Source of the DNA: Myxococcales bacterium
GTDB lineage: Bacteria; Myxococcota; Polyangia; Polyangiales; Polyangiaceae
Reading direction: 5' to 3'
Assembly: GCA_003151595.1 (NCBI GenBank)
Contig: PLXW01000052.1
Location: 19,357-83,356 of the forward strand
DNA: 64,000 nt
The position numbers and the translations under genes were made by a program. Shown in pieces: positions 19,468-29,283 of this stretch. The notes under the pieces were generated by a model. The model worked only from the letters and a program-made list of their open reading frames with translations, had not been told where the DNA came from and did no database searches. Each line of letters starts with the position of its first letter. Position 1 is the stretch's first letter.

Positions 19468-20532
19468 TCACTGCTCGAAGCAGTACGGAGAGCTCACGAT
19501 GTTCGCCGACGGCGGCGTATTGCAGGCCTGTATGTCCCCTAGCTGCTGCGTCCAGTTGCTGTCGGCGACGTTCGTGACCCCCGCTTGACCGCTGCCCGTC
19601 GCGGACGACGTGAAGCCGGAGCAGGTGAACCCGACGAGGGCGGTTCCATCGGGAGCGGTTCCGGTCCACGCATTGTAACCGCCGTTTTCGACGGGATTGA
19701 GGTGCGTGCCGGAGATGAGCCCGGCGTAGTCGTTGGCGATCGTCTTTCCGGTCTCGAAGCTCACGTAGGGGACGGTGGCCTGCACGAAGCGCGTGTTCGG
19801 GCAGTTGCCGGAGTCATCGCTGAGCCAAGCTTTGAACGTACCCGCGAGGCCCAGTCCAGCGGCCTCCGTCTGGCACGTCGCGTCTGCGCCGGCGAGGCCT
19901 CCGAGATCTCCGGCGGTGGCATTGGTTCCGATGAACACCATGCACTGGCCTTTGGACTGGCACCCACTGGGAGCCGTACCGTCGACTTCGCCGGTGAACG
20001 TGAAGCTCGTCGTCGAGGCCTGAGTGAACGTCCACGTGGCCACGTTGGGGCTGCAACTCGTGTCGCCCGTGTTGGGTACGTTGCCATAGTCGTTGCCTGG
20101 ACCGAGGCTCGTCGTGAACACGGTCCCGGTGTCCGAGATGCTCGTGATGTTCACCGTGAAGTCGGGGATCGCCGCCGCCATGTCGTTGACGGCTTGCACC
20201 GAGGCGCTGAGGGTCCCACCACCCAAGCCCGTCGAGGTGTAGCTCACGGTTCCGGGGCAGGTATGAAAGTAGACCTCGCCCGCGCCCGTTCCGTACGGGA
20301 GCGTCGCCTGCGCCTTCAGCGCGCCCGACGGCGTTTTCGCGACGACGGTCATCGTGCGCTGCGTGACGTCCACGCTCCCTTCGAAATAGAGGAGTGCCTT
20401 GGCGTGGCTCGGCTGCGCGCCGCCCGTGGGAGGGAGGGTTACCGCCTCCGGCGACGGCGCTCGCGAGCCGCTCGAGCACGCGGCGATTCCGATGATGAGA
20501 GTGGAGCCTAGGATCGCTCGGAACGCGCGCAT
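19468..20532 (-). CDS. Lipoprotein with a shared N-terminal domain and a DUF1554-type C-terminal domain
   Basis: 354 residues; ATG at 20532 chosen because GGAGG lies eight bases upstream (an ATG two codons earlier is too close). Lipobox IAAC. Residues about 25-190 are homologous to the lipoprotein at 5697-6374. Residues about 200-350 (beginning CMVFIGTNATAGDLGG, containing ADATCQTEA, FKAWLSDDSGNCP, and ending CF) show the conserved Cys and aromatic pattern of the DUF1554 domain known from Leptospira and myxobacterial lipoproteins. The function of that domain is not established; surface location is likely. Confidence 0.85.
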   Translation of the reverse strand: MRAFRAILGSTLIIGIAACSSGSRAPSPEAVTLPPTGGAQPSHAKALLYFEGSVDVTQRTMTVVAKTPSGALKAQATLPYGTGAGEVYFHTCPGTVSYTSTGLGGGTLSASVQAVNDMAAAIPDFTVNITSISDTGTVFTTSLGPGNDYGNVPNTGDTSCSPNVATWTFTQASTTSFTFTGEVDGTAPSGCQSKGQCMVFIGTNATAGDLGGLAGADATCQTEAAGLGLAGTFKAWLSDDSGNCPNTRFVQATVPYVSFETGKTIANDYAGLISGTHLNPVENGGYNAWTGTAPDGTALVGFTCSGFTSSATGSGQAGVTNVADSNWTQQLGDIQACNTPPSANIVSSPYCFEQ

Positions 20533-20718
20533 GGTCATCTCCTCCTTGAGGGTCAGGTCGTCCGGCTCCGCCGGGGATGAGGTCGCAATGACTATTGCGC
20601 GCAGCGTGCCCAAGCCCCGTTGCGCGAAACGAGATCGGGATTGAGAAAACGATATCGCTCACTTGCCTGTGCCTCGCGCATCAGCCGACGGTGACCGTGC
20701 ATCCCGTAGGTCGTGCAA

Positions 20719-20738
20719 TGCACAACACTCCTTGTGCA
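20719..20738. promoter_or_regulatory. Inverted repeat between the CNB-protein gene end and the lipoprotein start
   Basis: Perfect seven-base arms TGCACAA-(6)-TTGTGCA, next to a second small dyad GTGCA-A-TGCAC (20713-20723). This could be a hairpin near the 3' end of the minus-strand CNB gene or an operator-like site. No T-run follows on the minus strand, so a terminator role is not well supported. Confidence 0.3.
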
Positions 20739-20767
20739 ACGGGTGCGCTACGCGCGGGGCGCGTGGC

Positions 20768-22222
20768 TCACCCCAGCCTCTCCAGCACCGCCACCACGTG
20801 CTCCGGGCTCCGCTCGCACAGCGCGCGCAACCGAACGGCGTCGAAGAAGGCGACCGTCGTCCCCGCCGTGGCGATCGCCGTCACGCTCGGGGCGATCTGG
20901 TGGATCGCGTCGCGCACGCCGTAGAACGAGTCGGGCGCGACGACCGACAGCGGCGTGCTCGTCGCGCCGTCGCCGAAGAGGCCGATCGACCCCTGCGCCA
21001 CCAGGCACGCCACCTCCGGCACCTGCCCGGCGGGGAGGAGGATCGTCTCGGCGTCGAACTTCTCCAGGCGCTGGATGCACGAGAGCATCTCGTCGCGCAC
21101 CTGCACGTCGAGCTGCCCCATCGTCTCGTGCATCGAGAAGAACGAGTCGATGCGGTGCATCTGCTTGGTCTGGGCGATGCGCAGCCCGAACGCGAGATCC
21201 TCGTCCATGGCCTCGCGGACCGCGGTCGCCGGGAGCACCCACACGACGCTCACGCGCTCGGCGCGAAGCGACGCCGTGCACCGCGCGGTCTGCCTCGCGA
21301 GCACGCTCGACTCACCGAGCAACCACCCGGGGAAGCAGCAGCGCACCAGCCACGAGCCCCCCGACGGTTTCTCCAGCCACACGCCGAGGAGGCCACTCTT
21401 CACGACGAACACGTTTGTCGACGGGTCCCCCTCGCTCACCAGCGTTTCGCCCGGCGCCAGTGTTCGCGACGTGACGCCGCGGGCGAGGCGCGCGGCGAGA
21501 TCGTCGGGGAGACCGGCGAGGCTCCGCGCGTCGAAGAGGCTCTGGAGAGGCTTCAGGCGCGTACGACTCTGCTCGAGCAAGGCGTCGATCGGCGAGCCGG
21601 CGAAGGCGTCGCGCGAGACGAGATCGAGCGCGAGGGCCGCGGCCTTCTCGAGCGAGGGGAGATCGAACCGGTCGGCAAACTCGCGCGCGGCGGCTTCGAG
21701 GTAGCCGCGCGCGAGCGTCGGCTCGCCGAGCTTCTGCTCGACTTCGGCCATCGTGAAGAGCGTGGCCCCGCGGTGCTCGTGATCGCCGAGCATGCGCGGG
21801 AGAAGATCGCGCGCCTGGCGCAACGAGTCGGCGTCGCCGCGCGCGAGGGCCGCCGCGACGCGCACCGGGATCGGCTCGCCCATTTCGGTGAGCATCTCGA
21901 GCCCGTCGTCGTCTCCCCTTCCCACCAGGTCAGCGCCAAAGTCGCCGAGGTCGTCGGGGGGTGGAGCGAGCGAGGCGCGCTGGGCGCGGCGCACCGCTTC
22001 GACGACGTGCTCGACGCCGAGGGTCGGCGTGATCCCGCCGCCGCTCGTCACGGTGAGGTCGGCCACGTGCAGATCTCCGGACGGCGCCGCGAGCACCACG
22101 GTCACCAGCCAAGCGTCCCCGGACACGCGCCGCACGCGACGCACGTCGCGCACGTCGAGCAGCTTGCCGAAGTCGGCGCGCAGCGCGTCGGACACGTGCT
22201 TCCAGACTTCCTCGCGGGTCAC
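20768..22222 (-). CDS. Cyclic-nucleotide-binding-domain protein
   Basis: 484 residues from a GTG at 22222; the longer open frame adds only an Arg/Ala-rich leader. N-terminal region (1-75) is a small alpha/beta domain, then a helical repeat-like stretch (about 120-240, ARDLLPRMLGDHEHRGATLFTMAEVEQKLG). Then comes a cNMP-binding beta-roll (about 250-370) with APGETLVSEGDPSTNVFVVKSG and a phosphate-cassette-like segment (PGWLLGESSVLARQTARCTA), and a second, less conserved beta-roll to the end. No DNA-binding motif is visible, so it is probably a signalling adaptor rather than a CRP-type regulator. A membrane cyclase is encoded at 3094-4509. Confidence 0.82.
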   Translation of the reverse strand: MTREEVWKHVSDALRADFGKLLDVRDVRRVRRVSGDAWLVTVVLAAPSGDLHVADLTVTSGGGITPTLGVEHVVEAVRRAQRASLAPPPDDLGDFGADLVGRGDDDGLEMLTEMGEPIPVRVAAALARGDADSLRQARDLLPRMLGDHEHRGATLFTMAEVEQKLGEPTLARGYLEAAAREFADRFDLPSLEKAAALALDLVSRDAFAGSPIDALLEQSRTRLKPLQSLFDARSLAGLPDDLAARLARGVTSRTLAPGETLVSEGDPSTNVFVVKSGLLGVWLEKPSGGSWLVRCCFPGWLLGESSVLARQTARCTASLRAERVSVVWVLPATAVREAMDEDLAFGLRIAQTKQMHRIDSFFSMHETMGQLDVQVRDEMLSCIQRLEKFDAETILLPAGQVPEVACLVAQGSIGLFGDGATSTPLSVVAPDSFYGVRDAIHQIAPSVTAIATAGTTVAFFDAVRLRALCERSPEHVVAVLERLG

Positions 22223-22357
22223 GAGCCCGAGAATACGACACGGACGACGCGCGCGCGCCGCCCGCGCGATGGCACGCGAGCGCAATCGGATCGCGCATGC
22301 CCATGACGATCCTCGACAGAGCGGTTCGCGCGATCAGCGGCGCGATAGCCTCCACGA

Positions 22358-22864
22358 TCACTTCGACTGCGTCACGAGCGCAGCCAGCTCCGCGACGCAC
22401 TCCTCTTGATCGGAGTCCTCGACCGCGCCGCGGCGGTAGCGCCGTACGAGCGCGATTGCGTCGCGCGGCTCGCGCCCGAGCGTCGCCAGACAACACGCGA
22501 CGACGAGGCCGCTCCTCCCCAGCCCCGCCCAGCAGTGAACGACGACGGTCTCGCCCGAGCGCGCCCGTGCGACGATCGTCGCCACGAGCGCGGCCAGATC
22601 GTCCAGCGAGTTGGGCGTCGAGAAGTCGGCGATCGGGAAGCGCACGAGATCGATGCCGCTCGCGCGCACCTTCTCTTCGAAGCCCGTGATGCCGAGGTGC
22701 TCGAGCTCGGCGTCGCCGACGAGCGACACGAGGAGCCCGGCGCGGTGCGTCGCGCGAAGGTCGCGGAGATCCTCTTCGAGCGAGCCGTGCCTCCCCGGCG
22801 CGATGGTCAGTCCGATCGGGCCGGCGAGGCCGGTCACCGCAGTGGGGAGGAAGTCGACGTGCAC
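22358..22864 (-). CDS. Dual-specificity / tyrosine-type protein phosphatase
   Basis: 168 residues from a GTG at 22864, with GAGG about six bases upstream. The Cys-phosphatase P-loop is present as HCWAGLGRSG (Cys111, Arg117), and a conserved acidic residue for general acid catalysis (IAD, Asp80) lies about 30 residues before it. The arrangement resembles the CDKN3-like/cyclin-dependent kinase inhibitor phosphatases found in many bacteria. It could remove phosphate from proteins phosphorylated by the Ser/Thr kinases in this region, but partners are unknown. No signal sequence. It starts seven bases after the HAF-repeat lipoprotein gene ends. Confidence 0.88.
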   Translation of the reverse strand: MHVDFLPTAVTGLAGPIGLTIAPGRHGSLEEDLRDLRATHRAGLLVSLVGDAELEHLGITGFEEKVRASGIDLVRFPIADFSTPNSLDDLAALVATIVARARSGETVVVHCWAGLGRSGLVVACCLATLGREPRDAIALVRRYRRGAVEDSDQEECVAELAALVTQSK

Positions 22865-22871
22865 GAAGCCC

Positions 22872-24251
22872 TCAGTAGACCGCCGCCGACAGCCGCAGCA
22901 CGAACATGTGCGTGGTGAGCTGCGCGGACGCGGTGTCCGTTGCGTATCCCAGCACCACCGACCCGTCCGCCGACGCCGCCGTGACGTCGGTGAGATCCCA
23001 GCCGGTGGGGAGCGTGAGCTGCTGTGCGGTCACGACGTCTTGCAACTTCCGCATCCCTTTCGCCTTCGTCCACACCACTGCCACCTCCTCGGAGCCGAGG
23101 CCGCCCGAGCTCCAGGAGGGATCGCCGTCGGCGCCGAAGATGACCGTATTGGAGGCTGCGATGGCATTGAGCCATACCTGATCTTGAGGCTGCGAATTGG
23201 GCAGCGTCCCGAGCTGGACGACTCCTTCAGCTTGTGTCCAGTAGAAGCTACCATTGACTGTCGCATTCCACGGACCTGCCACCATCGTCCCGTCGGCGCT
23301 GATCGCCAGGACCTCACCGACCGCCATTCCCGTGGGATCGAGCACCACGCCCGTGCCGTCCGAGTGCCAGATCGCCGGTACGCGATCGGCTGATGGGAAC
23401 TCCGCGAAGCCGCCGATCACGCTTCCGTCGGCCGAGACATAGCTCGCCCGGTTGCTCCCGCCCGCCATCCCGAGGTGCTGCAACGGAGTCGGCGTCCACG
23501 CCGCGCCCGCCCGCGTCCAGAGCATCGCCGAGACGCTAGGGCAGCCGTTCCACACGTACCCGACTGCGATCGATCCGTCGAAGTCGAGATTGAACGCGCC
23601 GCTCTCGGTGTTCGGATTGCCGGCGTCGACGTCGCCCGGGCAACCACTGGCATACACGGCGTCGGTCCAGCCGCCGCATGCGTCCCAGACCCCCGCGACG
23701 ATCGAGGTCGTCCCGTGATAGGCGCTGATCTGGTTCCCATCGCCCGACAGCGACGTGGCGAGAGTGAATCCAGGGTCGCCCGTGATGGTCTTCCGGGTGA
23801 GCGCGCCCGTGACCGTATCGTAGAGATAGACGTCTCCGTTCGCCGCGGTGCCGTCCTGAAGGAGCGCCAGCTTGCCGTCCGCGCTGAGATCGATCGGGCG
23901 ATCCGCGCCGCCGATGTCCACGAAGACGAGCGCCGATCCACCGCCGTCCACATGAGAGCTCGCGTCGATGCCGCTGTCGGGATCGCCTAGATGCACGCAA
24001 GCCGCTTCGACTTCGCCGTCCGCCGCCGCGTCGCTCGTGTCATCCAGTCCAGCGTCGACGTCGGCGTCGGCGCTGACGTTCGCATCGCTGCCTGCGGCCG
24101 CGTCGTTGCCGCCCGAGTCGGGGAGCGAGCCGTCGGTGCCCCCGTCGCCTGCGCCGCCATCCTCCTGGGAAGAGTCGCCGCAGCCGTGAACGAGAGCGAT
24201 GACCAGAAGCCCGAGCGCAGCGGAGAACGTCCCATGGAGCGATCGATTCAT
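22872..24251 (-). CDS. Lipoprotein with HAF-type extracellular repeats
   Basis: 459 residues from the ATG at 24251, which has GAGG six bases upstream. Lipobox VHGC, then an Asp/Gly/Ala-rich spacer of about 90 residues, then a repeated pattern of a VSADGSVIGG- or ISADGTMVAG-type loop followed 15-25 residues later by an aromatic P-x-I-W-x or F-Y-W strand. This is the signature of the HAF family of extracellular repeats, which probably fold as a beta-propeller. At least five units are visible (about 150-455). Likely surface-exposed; ligand unknown. It is divergent from the thioredoxin-domain lipoprotein. Confidence 0.8.
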   Translation of the reverse strand: MNRSLHGTFSAALGLLVIALVHGCGDSSQEDGGAGDGGTDGSLPDSGGNDAAAGSDANVSADADVDAGLDDTSDAAADGEVEAACVHLGDPDSGIDASSHVDGGGSALVFVDIGGADRPIDLSADGKLALLQDGTAANGDVYLYDTVTGALTRKTITGDPGFTLATSLSGDGNQISAYHGTTSIVAGVWDACGGWTDAVYASGCPGDVDAGNPNTESGAFNLDFDGSIAVGYVWNGCPSVSAMLWTRAGAAWTPTPLQHLGMAGGSNRASYVSADGSVIGGFAEFPSADRVPAIWHSDGTGVVLDPTGMAVGEVLAISADGTMVAGPWNATVNGSFYWTQAEGVVQLGTLPNSQPQDQVWLNAIAASNTVIFGADGDPSWSSGGLGSEEVAVVWTKAKGMRKLQDVVTAQQLTLPTGWDLTDVTAASADGSVVLGYATDTASAQLTTHMFVLRLSAAVY

Positions 24252-24539
24252 GAATGACCTCGGCGCCAGAGACTGTCTCAACGCCGCCGCTCGACCAGGA
24301 AAGAATGAAGACGCAATGTCGATCGCGGAGTGCATGGACGTCGGCGAGACACACAGGCGTACTCGGCTCCGGGCGAGCTGGCATTTCAAAGGCGCAATGC
24401 GGTTTTCAGGTTTGATTGACAGGTACGACTGCCCTCTGCGAAACCATCGAGCAGATGAGGGCTCCGTGTCGCGCGCCGCATCGCGACGTCGATGTCGTCC
24501 GTTCGGAGGACGAGCGCGAACGAGTGTCGCCGTATAAGA

Positions 24540-25940
24540 ATGGTCATGGACCGAGACGCGCTCCGCCGCGCGATGGTGATGACGATGTTCGTGAGCGCGG
24601 CCGCGTGCAGCTCCGCACGACCTCCGCCGACGAACGTGCAGCTTCCTGCCGTCGCCGCCGCGCCGCCCGCGTCACACGCTCTCTCGTTTCGCGAGGGAGG
24701 ACTCGACGCCGCCATGGCCGACGCGCGCCGCGATCACCGACTGGTCTTCGTTGATCTCTGGGCGAGCTGGTGCCCGCCGTGCATGGCGATGCGGGCGTCG
24801 GCGTTCGACGATCCGAAGGTCATCGCCCTCGCCGATCGGTTCGTCTGGGTCGCGATCGACGATGATGGCGCCGAGGGGGGCGAGCTGTCGAAGCGCTGGG
24901 GGCTCGAGTCGTTGCCCGTCGTGCTCGTCCTCGATCCCGAAGCGCCCCCGTCCTCCGCCCTTCGCGCCCGCTGGAGCACCACGTCCTTGGCGGGGGCCGA
25001 GGTCGCCGCGTTGCTCGAGGCCGTCGCCCCGAGCCCACTCCCGGAAGGGACCGTCGACGTCTTCAGCGCGACGGTCGTCTTGCGCGCACAAGACGACGCG
25101 GGACGCGCCGCGCGCGCGCGGGCCGATGCGCTGTTGGAGCATCTCCCCGCGTCCTCACCGCTCGCGCCGTTCCTCGTCGAGGAGCTCGTCTGGGAGGCGA
25201 AGGGTCGAAAGGACTTCGAGCGATGCGCCAAGCTCGCCGAAGGGTGGAGCGATCGCCTCCCCGCCGGAGGCCTCGCCGTGAACGTCGCGTTCAACGGTCA
25301 CGAGTGCGCGAAGCACACGTCGCCGCCGCGGTTGGAGAGCGCGCGCCACCAGCTCGACCTCGTGCAGACGACACTCCAGGATCCCCACGCGCCGATTCTG
25401 CCGTTCACCCGCGGATATGCGTCCTACACGCTCCGCGCCCTTCGCTTGGAGGAGAAGGACCCGTCGCGCGCCGACGAGGTGACGGAGCGATGGCTCGCCA
25501 TCGCCCAGGAGCAGTCGTCTCGCGGCAGCCTCGCTCAGCGCGCATCGTTGAGCGCCCCGCTCGAATTCTGGCTCGACAGGTTCAATGACTATGCGCGCGG
25601 CGCGACCTCACTCTGCGACATCGCGCGCGCGTCGCCCGGCGACGGCGACGCGCTTCGACGCGCTGCCGAGGCGCTCGGCGTCGCGGGGCGGGTCGACGAA
25701 GGGATCGCCGCGATCGAGCACGGCGCCGCCGCCGTCCCCGTCGAGCGCCGTCTGCCGGTGCTCTGGCAAGAGACAGAGCTGCTTCGAAAGAAGAAGGACG
25801 CGGCGACCGAGGCGTCGGCCTTGGACGCAGCGTTGCTGCTCCCTCCTGCGGCGTACGCGTCTCGTTCGTCGGCGGCGCTTCGCGCGAAGATGAAGGAGCG
25901 GCGCGAGGAGCTGCGGAAGGCGGCGCGCGATGCGAAATGA
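24540..25940 (+). CDS. Thioredoxin-domain lipoprotein with a C-terminal helical region
   Basis: 466 residues; start placed at the ATG at 24540, with other Met codons at 24546 and 24573. Lipobox AAAC (Cys23). The thioredoxin-like domain spans about 50-170 with the redox pair in WASWCPPC (Cys78/Cys81) and the cis-Pro in ESLPVV. The remaining ~290 residues are helical and TPR-like in composition. It is expected to work at the periplasmic face as a thiol-disulphide exchange protein of the TlpA/DsbD-gamma type. A long hairpin at 26024-26069 separates it from the convergent protease gene. Confidence 0.85.
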   Translation: MVMDRDALRRAMVMTMFVSAAACSSARPPPTNVQLPAVAAAPPASHALSFREGGLDAAMADARRDHRLVFVDLWASWCPPCMAMRASAFDDPKVIALADRFVWVAIDDDGAEGGELSKRWGLESLPVVLVLDPEAPPSSALRARWSTTSLAGAEVAALLEAVAPSPLPEGTVDVFSATVVLRAQDDAGRAARARADALLEHLPASSPLAPFLVEELVWEAKGRKDFERCAKLAEGWSDRLPAGGLAVNVAFNGHECAKHTSPPRLESARHQLDLVQTTLQDPHAPILPFTRGYASYTLRALRLEEKDPSRADEVTERWLAIAQEQSSRGSLAQRASLSAPLEFWLDRFNDYARGATSLCDIARASPGDGDALRRAAEALGVAGRVDEGIAAIEHGAAAVPVERRLPVLWQETELLRKKKDAATEASALDAALLLPPAAYASRSSAALRAKMKERREELRKAARDAK

Positions 25941-26023
25941 AGCTCGAAGAGATCGTCGCCTCGGTCGAGGTGCGCCGTCTCTCGCTCACACCTAGCGGTC
26001 CCTTTGCGCGGAGCGCGCGCCCA

Positions 26024-26069
26024 CGCGTCGAGGCGGCAATGGCATCGCTACCATTGCCGCTTCGACGCG
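26024..26069. terminator. Long bidirectional hairpin terminator between convergent genes
   Basis: Nineteen-base arms (26024-26042 and 26051-26069) with an eight-base loop, perfectly paired except for one G-T wobble. It lies between the plus-strand thioredoxin-domain gene (stop 25940) and the minus-strand protease gene (stop 26087), the place expected for a shared terminator. There is no strong T-run on either side. Confidence 0.65.
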
Positions 26070-26086
26070 CTTCGGTCGCTAGTAAT

Positions 26087-29000
26087 TCAGCGTGACGAGC
26101 GGCGACGGCGCCGCGCGACGACGATCGATCCGATCGCGACGAACGCGAGGCCCGTGGGCGCCTCGGGGAGCGAAGACGATCCCACCGTCGAGCAGCCGCA
26201 CCCGCTCGACGCGCCCGTCCCACCGTTGCCGCCGCCGTCGCTCGGGTTCGCAGAGCCGTCTTCCAACGTGCCCCCGCCACTCGAGCTGCCGCTGCTGCTT
26301 CCGCCACTCGAGCTGCCGTTGCCGCCGGAGTCGTCGCCCGTCGCCGCAGCGTCGTCGTCACCGCTGACGCTCGAATCGTCGCCGCTGACGCTCGAGTCGT
26401 CGCCCGCGCTGCCGTCGCCTGTGCCGCCGCTACTGCTACCAGAAGCATCGCCCGAGGCTGCGTCGTGCGTGGAACCGGAGTCGCCCCCACTGCTGCTTCC
26501 TCCGGCGTCGGTCGCCGTGCCACCGTCGAGCGGACCGACTGTCACGGTGGTCGTCGTGTAAGCGCCGTCGGCGTCCATCCCGATGACGTCCGTCGTTCCG
26601 ACGAGCGAGCCGCCGGTGAACAACCCCGTCGATTCGTCGATCGTGGAGCAGACGTCCGTCTGTGCGGCGCACGTGGTGTCCGAACCCGTGAACCATTTCA
26701 TCGGCATGATGCCGCCCGTGGCCGAGAACTGCTTCGTCGCGCCGTTCGCGACGTGCGGATTCAACGGCGAGATGGCCAGCGTGACCGGCGTGAACGAGAC
26801 GGTCACCTTGGACGATTCCGACGGGAAGTAGTGCCCGTCGCCGCCGTACATCGCGTACACGTCCACGGACTGATGCCCCGGCCTCACGAGGCCCGGCGGA
26901 ATCGTCACGTTGATCGTGGCGGCGCCCGCGACCGTCGTGCCGACGAGCGCGCTCGTCCCGAGCGTCCACGAGCCCCAGTTGATATCCGGGTTGCCGCTCG
27001 CGTCGTACGACTGGAAGGCGAAGGTGACGATGCCGCCGGACAGACTGTTGGCGCTGGTCACGGTGGGGGCGACCGTCGCCGTCAGCGCGACGCTCACCCC
27101 TTCGTCGACCGCGGCGTTCGGAACCGCGACGAGCGTGGTCGTCGTCGGCGTGAGCGAGTTCATCGCCGTGAGGAGGTTGTAGACGTCGAGCGATCCGAGG
27201 CCGACAGCGCAGTCGTAACCCGTCGTCGCGGCGTAGCCGTACACATTCCCCGATCCGCATCCCGGGTCGGCGGCGGCCGTGCAGCTGACTTCGTTGTTCC
27301 CGAGCGTGCCGTCGTGGAACGCGGCCGGCGTGGAGGTGTTGAGCGCGTAGAGGAGCGGGTTGATGTTGCCGAGTCGGCCCCCCGCCACTTGATCCATCAT
27401 CGCAACGACCCCTGCAAACGCGGGGGTCGCGAACGACGTGCCCCCGCCGCCGTGGAGAGCGGCGCTCGAGGCCGTACCCGTCCCGGCGCAATCGGTCCCA
27501 GCCGCGTTGGTCGTGCACATCATCAAGTCCGCAATTTGCGCGCTGGTGACGCCGGCCGCCGTGAAGGACACGTCTGGTACTTGCCGCATGTTCGCGGCGA
27601 CGACGCCTGCAACCGGCAACGTACCGACCGAGGTGCACGTGGGGATTCCGCTTTGGTACGACGGTCGGCTGAAGAAGACGCTGATGCCTCCGCCGCCGGC
27701 CGCTACGCTGGGCGTCGTCCCGGTTCCGGTGTGCGCCTCGTTCCAAACGTGCTCTTTGGCGGCGACGTAGCCCGTGAAGTACCCGTCGGAGCCGGTGGTG
27801 AACGTATTCTTGGCGAACTGCGTTCCGCCGACGGCCGTGACACCTGGATAGGCGGCGGGCGTATTGACGTAGAGACCGCCGAGGCCGTCGTTGATGCACG
27901 ACGTGGCGCCGGAGTCACCGGAGGCAGCGAGATAGGTGATTCCTAAGAGGTTCGCGGCTGACCCATAGACGTCGACGATGTTTTGATCGCCGGCTGTGAG
28001 GCCGGCACCGTTGGGCGGAGCGGGAAGATAATAACCGTCGCACCCTCCCCAACTCTCGCTGAGGATGGCGCCGAGGTTGTTGTCGATGATGTAGTAGGTC
28101 GCATCGTCGACGTTGCCGTCGTCCGCGCCCGTGTAGACGTAGTTGATCGTGGCCCCTTTGCCGACGCCGCCGGTCCACTCGACGTCGAGCACCGCTTCGA
28201 ACCCCGCACTGTTGCTCCCCTCCTGCGAGACGCCAGTGTCGGGGACGAGGGTCATCGTCACCGTGGACGCCGGCAGCCCGAACTTCGATCGCCAGGAGTT
28301 GATGTCGGTCTGCGCGATCTGCGCGATTCCGACGACGGCGATGGTCACGCCCGCCCCCGTGATGGGGGTGCCGCCGATGCCCGGGGAATACGCCTTGGTG
28401 ACGTCGTAGACGTTGGCCCAGTCGGGGGGCGCGAAGCCGGTGAGGGTGCCGCTCGTATAGTCGGGGGAGACCTCGCTCCTCGTGTTCATGACGTGCGGAT
28501 GGAAGTCGTGCGTGTTCGTCACGTCGAGCACGATGTCCGCGAGCTCCGCGGGGACCTGCGGCGACGCCGACATGGCGTAGTGCATCTTGCCGGCGACCTC
28601 GTACTTCCGCATGGGCGCACGGAACGCGCTCTGCACGTTGGCGACGGTCCCCGAGAACGTGACGCGCGACCCCAGGCGCGACGTCGTGTGCAGCTCCAGC
28701 CCTTGCGACGCGAGCCACGTGTTCGTCCGCTCGATGTCGGCGGGGTTGGCGCCGAAGCGCGCCGCATACTGCTCGGGCGTGAGCCACTTGCGGTAGCTCG
28801 GCGACGCGGGATCGAGCTGCGCTTTCTTCAGCGCCTCGCGGTCCGCCTGCTGTGCCGGCGAGAGCTTGAACACGACGGACAGGTTCGACAGCCGCTTGGT
28901 CGGCTCCAGCGGCCCGCGATCGAGCTCCGGCCGCGCCCCGGCGAACACGCCGCGCGCAAGCTTCACGTACCCGTTCACCGCAGCCGCGCGCTTCGGCGCC

Positions 29001-29110
29001 GGCGCGGTTCCCGTCGTCCCGTCCGCGCCTCGCGACCCGCACGCGCTCAACGCGATGCCAGCCGGCACGACCACCAACGCCGCAATCAGTCCGAAACGCA
29101 CTGCTCTCAT
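26087..29110 (-). CDS. Sedolisin-family (S53) serine-carboxyl protease with MYXO-CTERM-like anchor
   Basis: 1007 residues from the ATG at 29110, with GAGGAG seven bases upstream. Signal/lipobox LSAC (Cys24); activation prodomain about 65-205 (KLSPAQQADREAL, YRKWLTPEQYAARFG). The S53 catalytic domain (about 225-640) has Glu305 and Asp309 (FEAVLDVEW), Asp399 (AASGDSG) and Ser559 (GGTSFATP), the full catalytic set. Two Ig-like beta regions follow (about 660-860), then an Asp/Gly/Ser-rich spacer and a C-terminal GCGC-hydrophobic-Arg tail of MYXO-CTERM type. The protease should be secreted and held at, or released from, the surface by the sorting system for that tag. Prodomain cleavage is the usual activation step in this family. 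Confidence 0.93.
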   Translation of the reverse strand: MRAVRFGLIAALVVVPAGIALSACGSRGADGTTGTAPAPKRAAAVNGYVKLARGVFAGARPELDRGPLEPTKRLSNLSVVFKLSPAQQADREALKKAQLDPASPSYRKWLTPEQYAARFGANPADIERTNTWLASQGLELHTTSRLGSRVTFSGTVANVQSAFRAPMRKYEVAGKMHYAMSASPQVPAELADIVLDVTNTHDFHPHVMNTRSEVSPDYTSGTLTGFAPPDWANVYDVTKAYSPGIGGTPITGAGVTIAVVGIAQIAQTDINSWRSKFGLPASTVTMTLVPDTGVSQEGSNSAGFEAVLDVEWTGGVGKGATINYVYTGADDGNVDDATYYIIDNNLGAILSESWGGCDGYYLPAPPNGAGLTAGDQNIVDVYGSAANLLGITYLAASGDSGATSCINDGLGGLYVNTPAAYPGVTAVGGTQFAKNTFTTGSDGYFTGYVAAKEHVWNEAHTGTGTTPSVAAGGGGISVFFSRPSYQSGIPTCTSVGTLPVAGVVAANMRQVPDVSFTAAGVTSAQIADLMMCTTNAAGTDCAGTGTASSAALHGGGGTSFATPAFAGVVAMMDQVAGGRLGNINPLLYALNTSTPAAFHDGTLGNNEVSCTAAADPGCGSGNVYGYAATTGYDCAVGLGSLDVYNLLTAMNSLTPTTTTLVAVPNAAVDEGVSVALTATVAPTVTSANSLSGGIVTFAFQSYDASGNPDINWGSWTLGTSALVGTTVAGAATINVTIPPGLVRPGHQSVDVYAMYGGDGHYFPSESSKVTVSFTPVTLAISPLNPHVANGATKQFSATGGIMPMKWFTGSDTTCAAQTDVCSTIDESTGLFTGGSLVGTTDVIGMDADGAYTTTTVTVGPLDGGTATDAGGSSSGGDSGSTHDAASGDASGSSSGGTGDGSAGDDSSVSGDDSSVSGDDDAAATGDDSGGNGSSSGGSSSGSSSGGGTLEDGSANPSDGGGNGGTGASSGCGCSTVGSSSLPEAPTGLAFVAIGSIVVARRRRRSSR

Positions 29111-29283
29111 CAGAAGCTCCTCGTTCTCCCCCGCCCGTTCGCGAGAGCCCTGCGTTGTTACCCGACAACGCCTCTACGGTCGCGCCCAATTGGCGTCCCA
29201 AGAGCGGGCGGGTGCCCCTGAGGGGGATGCTGGCAGCCCGCCGGAGGCGCGTGCGCGTGAACGAGCGCGTCGCGCCATGAGCC

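Noticed and set aside
26240..26480. Repeated short units suggesting a CRISPR or tandem repeat
   Set aside because: They are Ser/Gly/Asp codon repeats (VSGDDSS) inside the protease spacer, not direct repeats with spacers.
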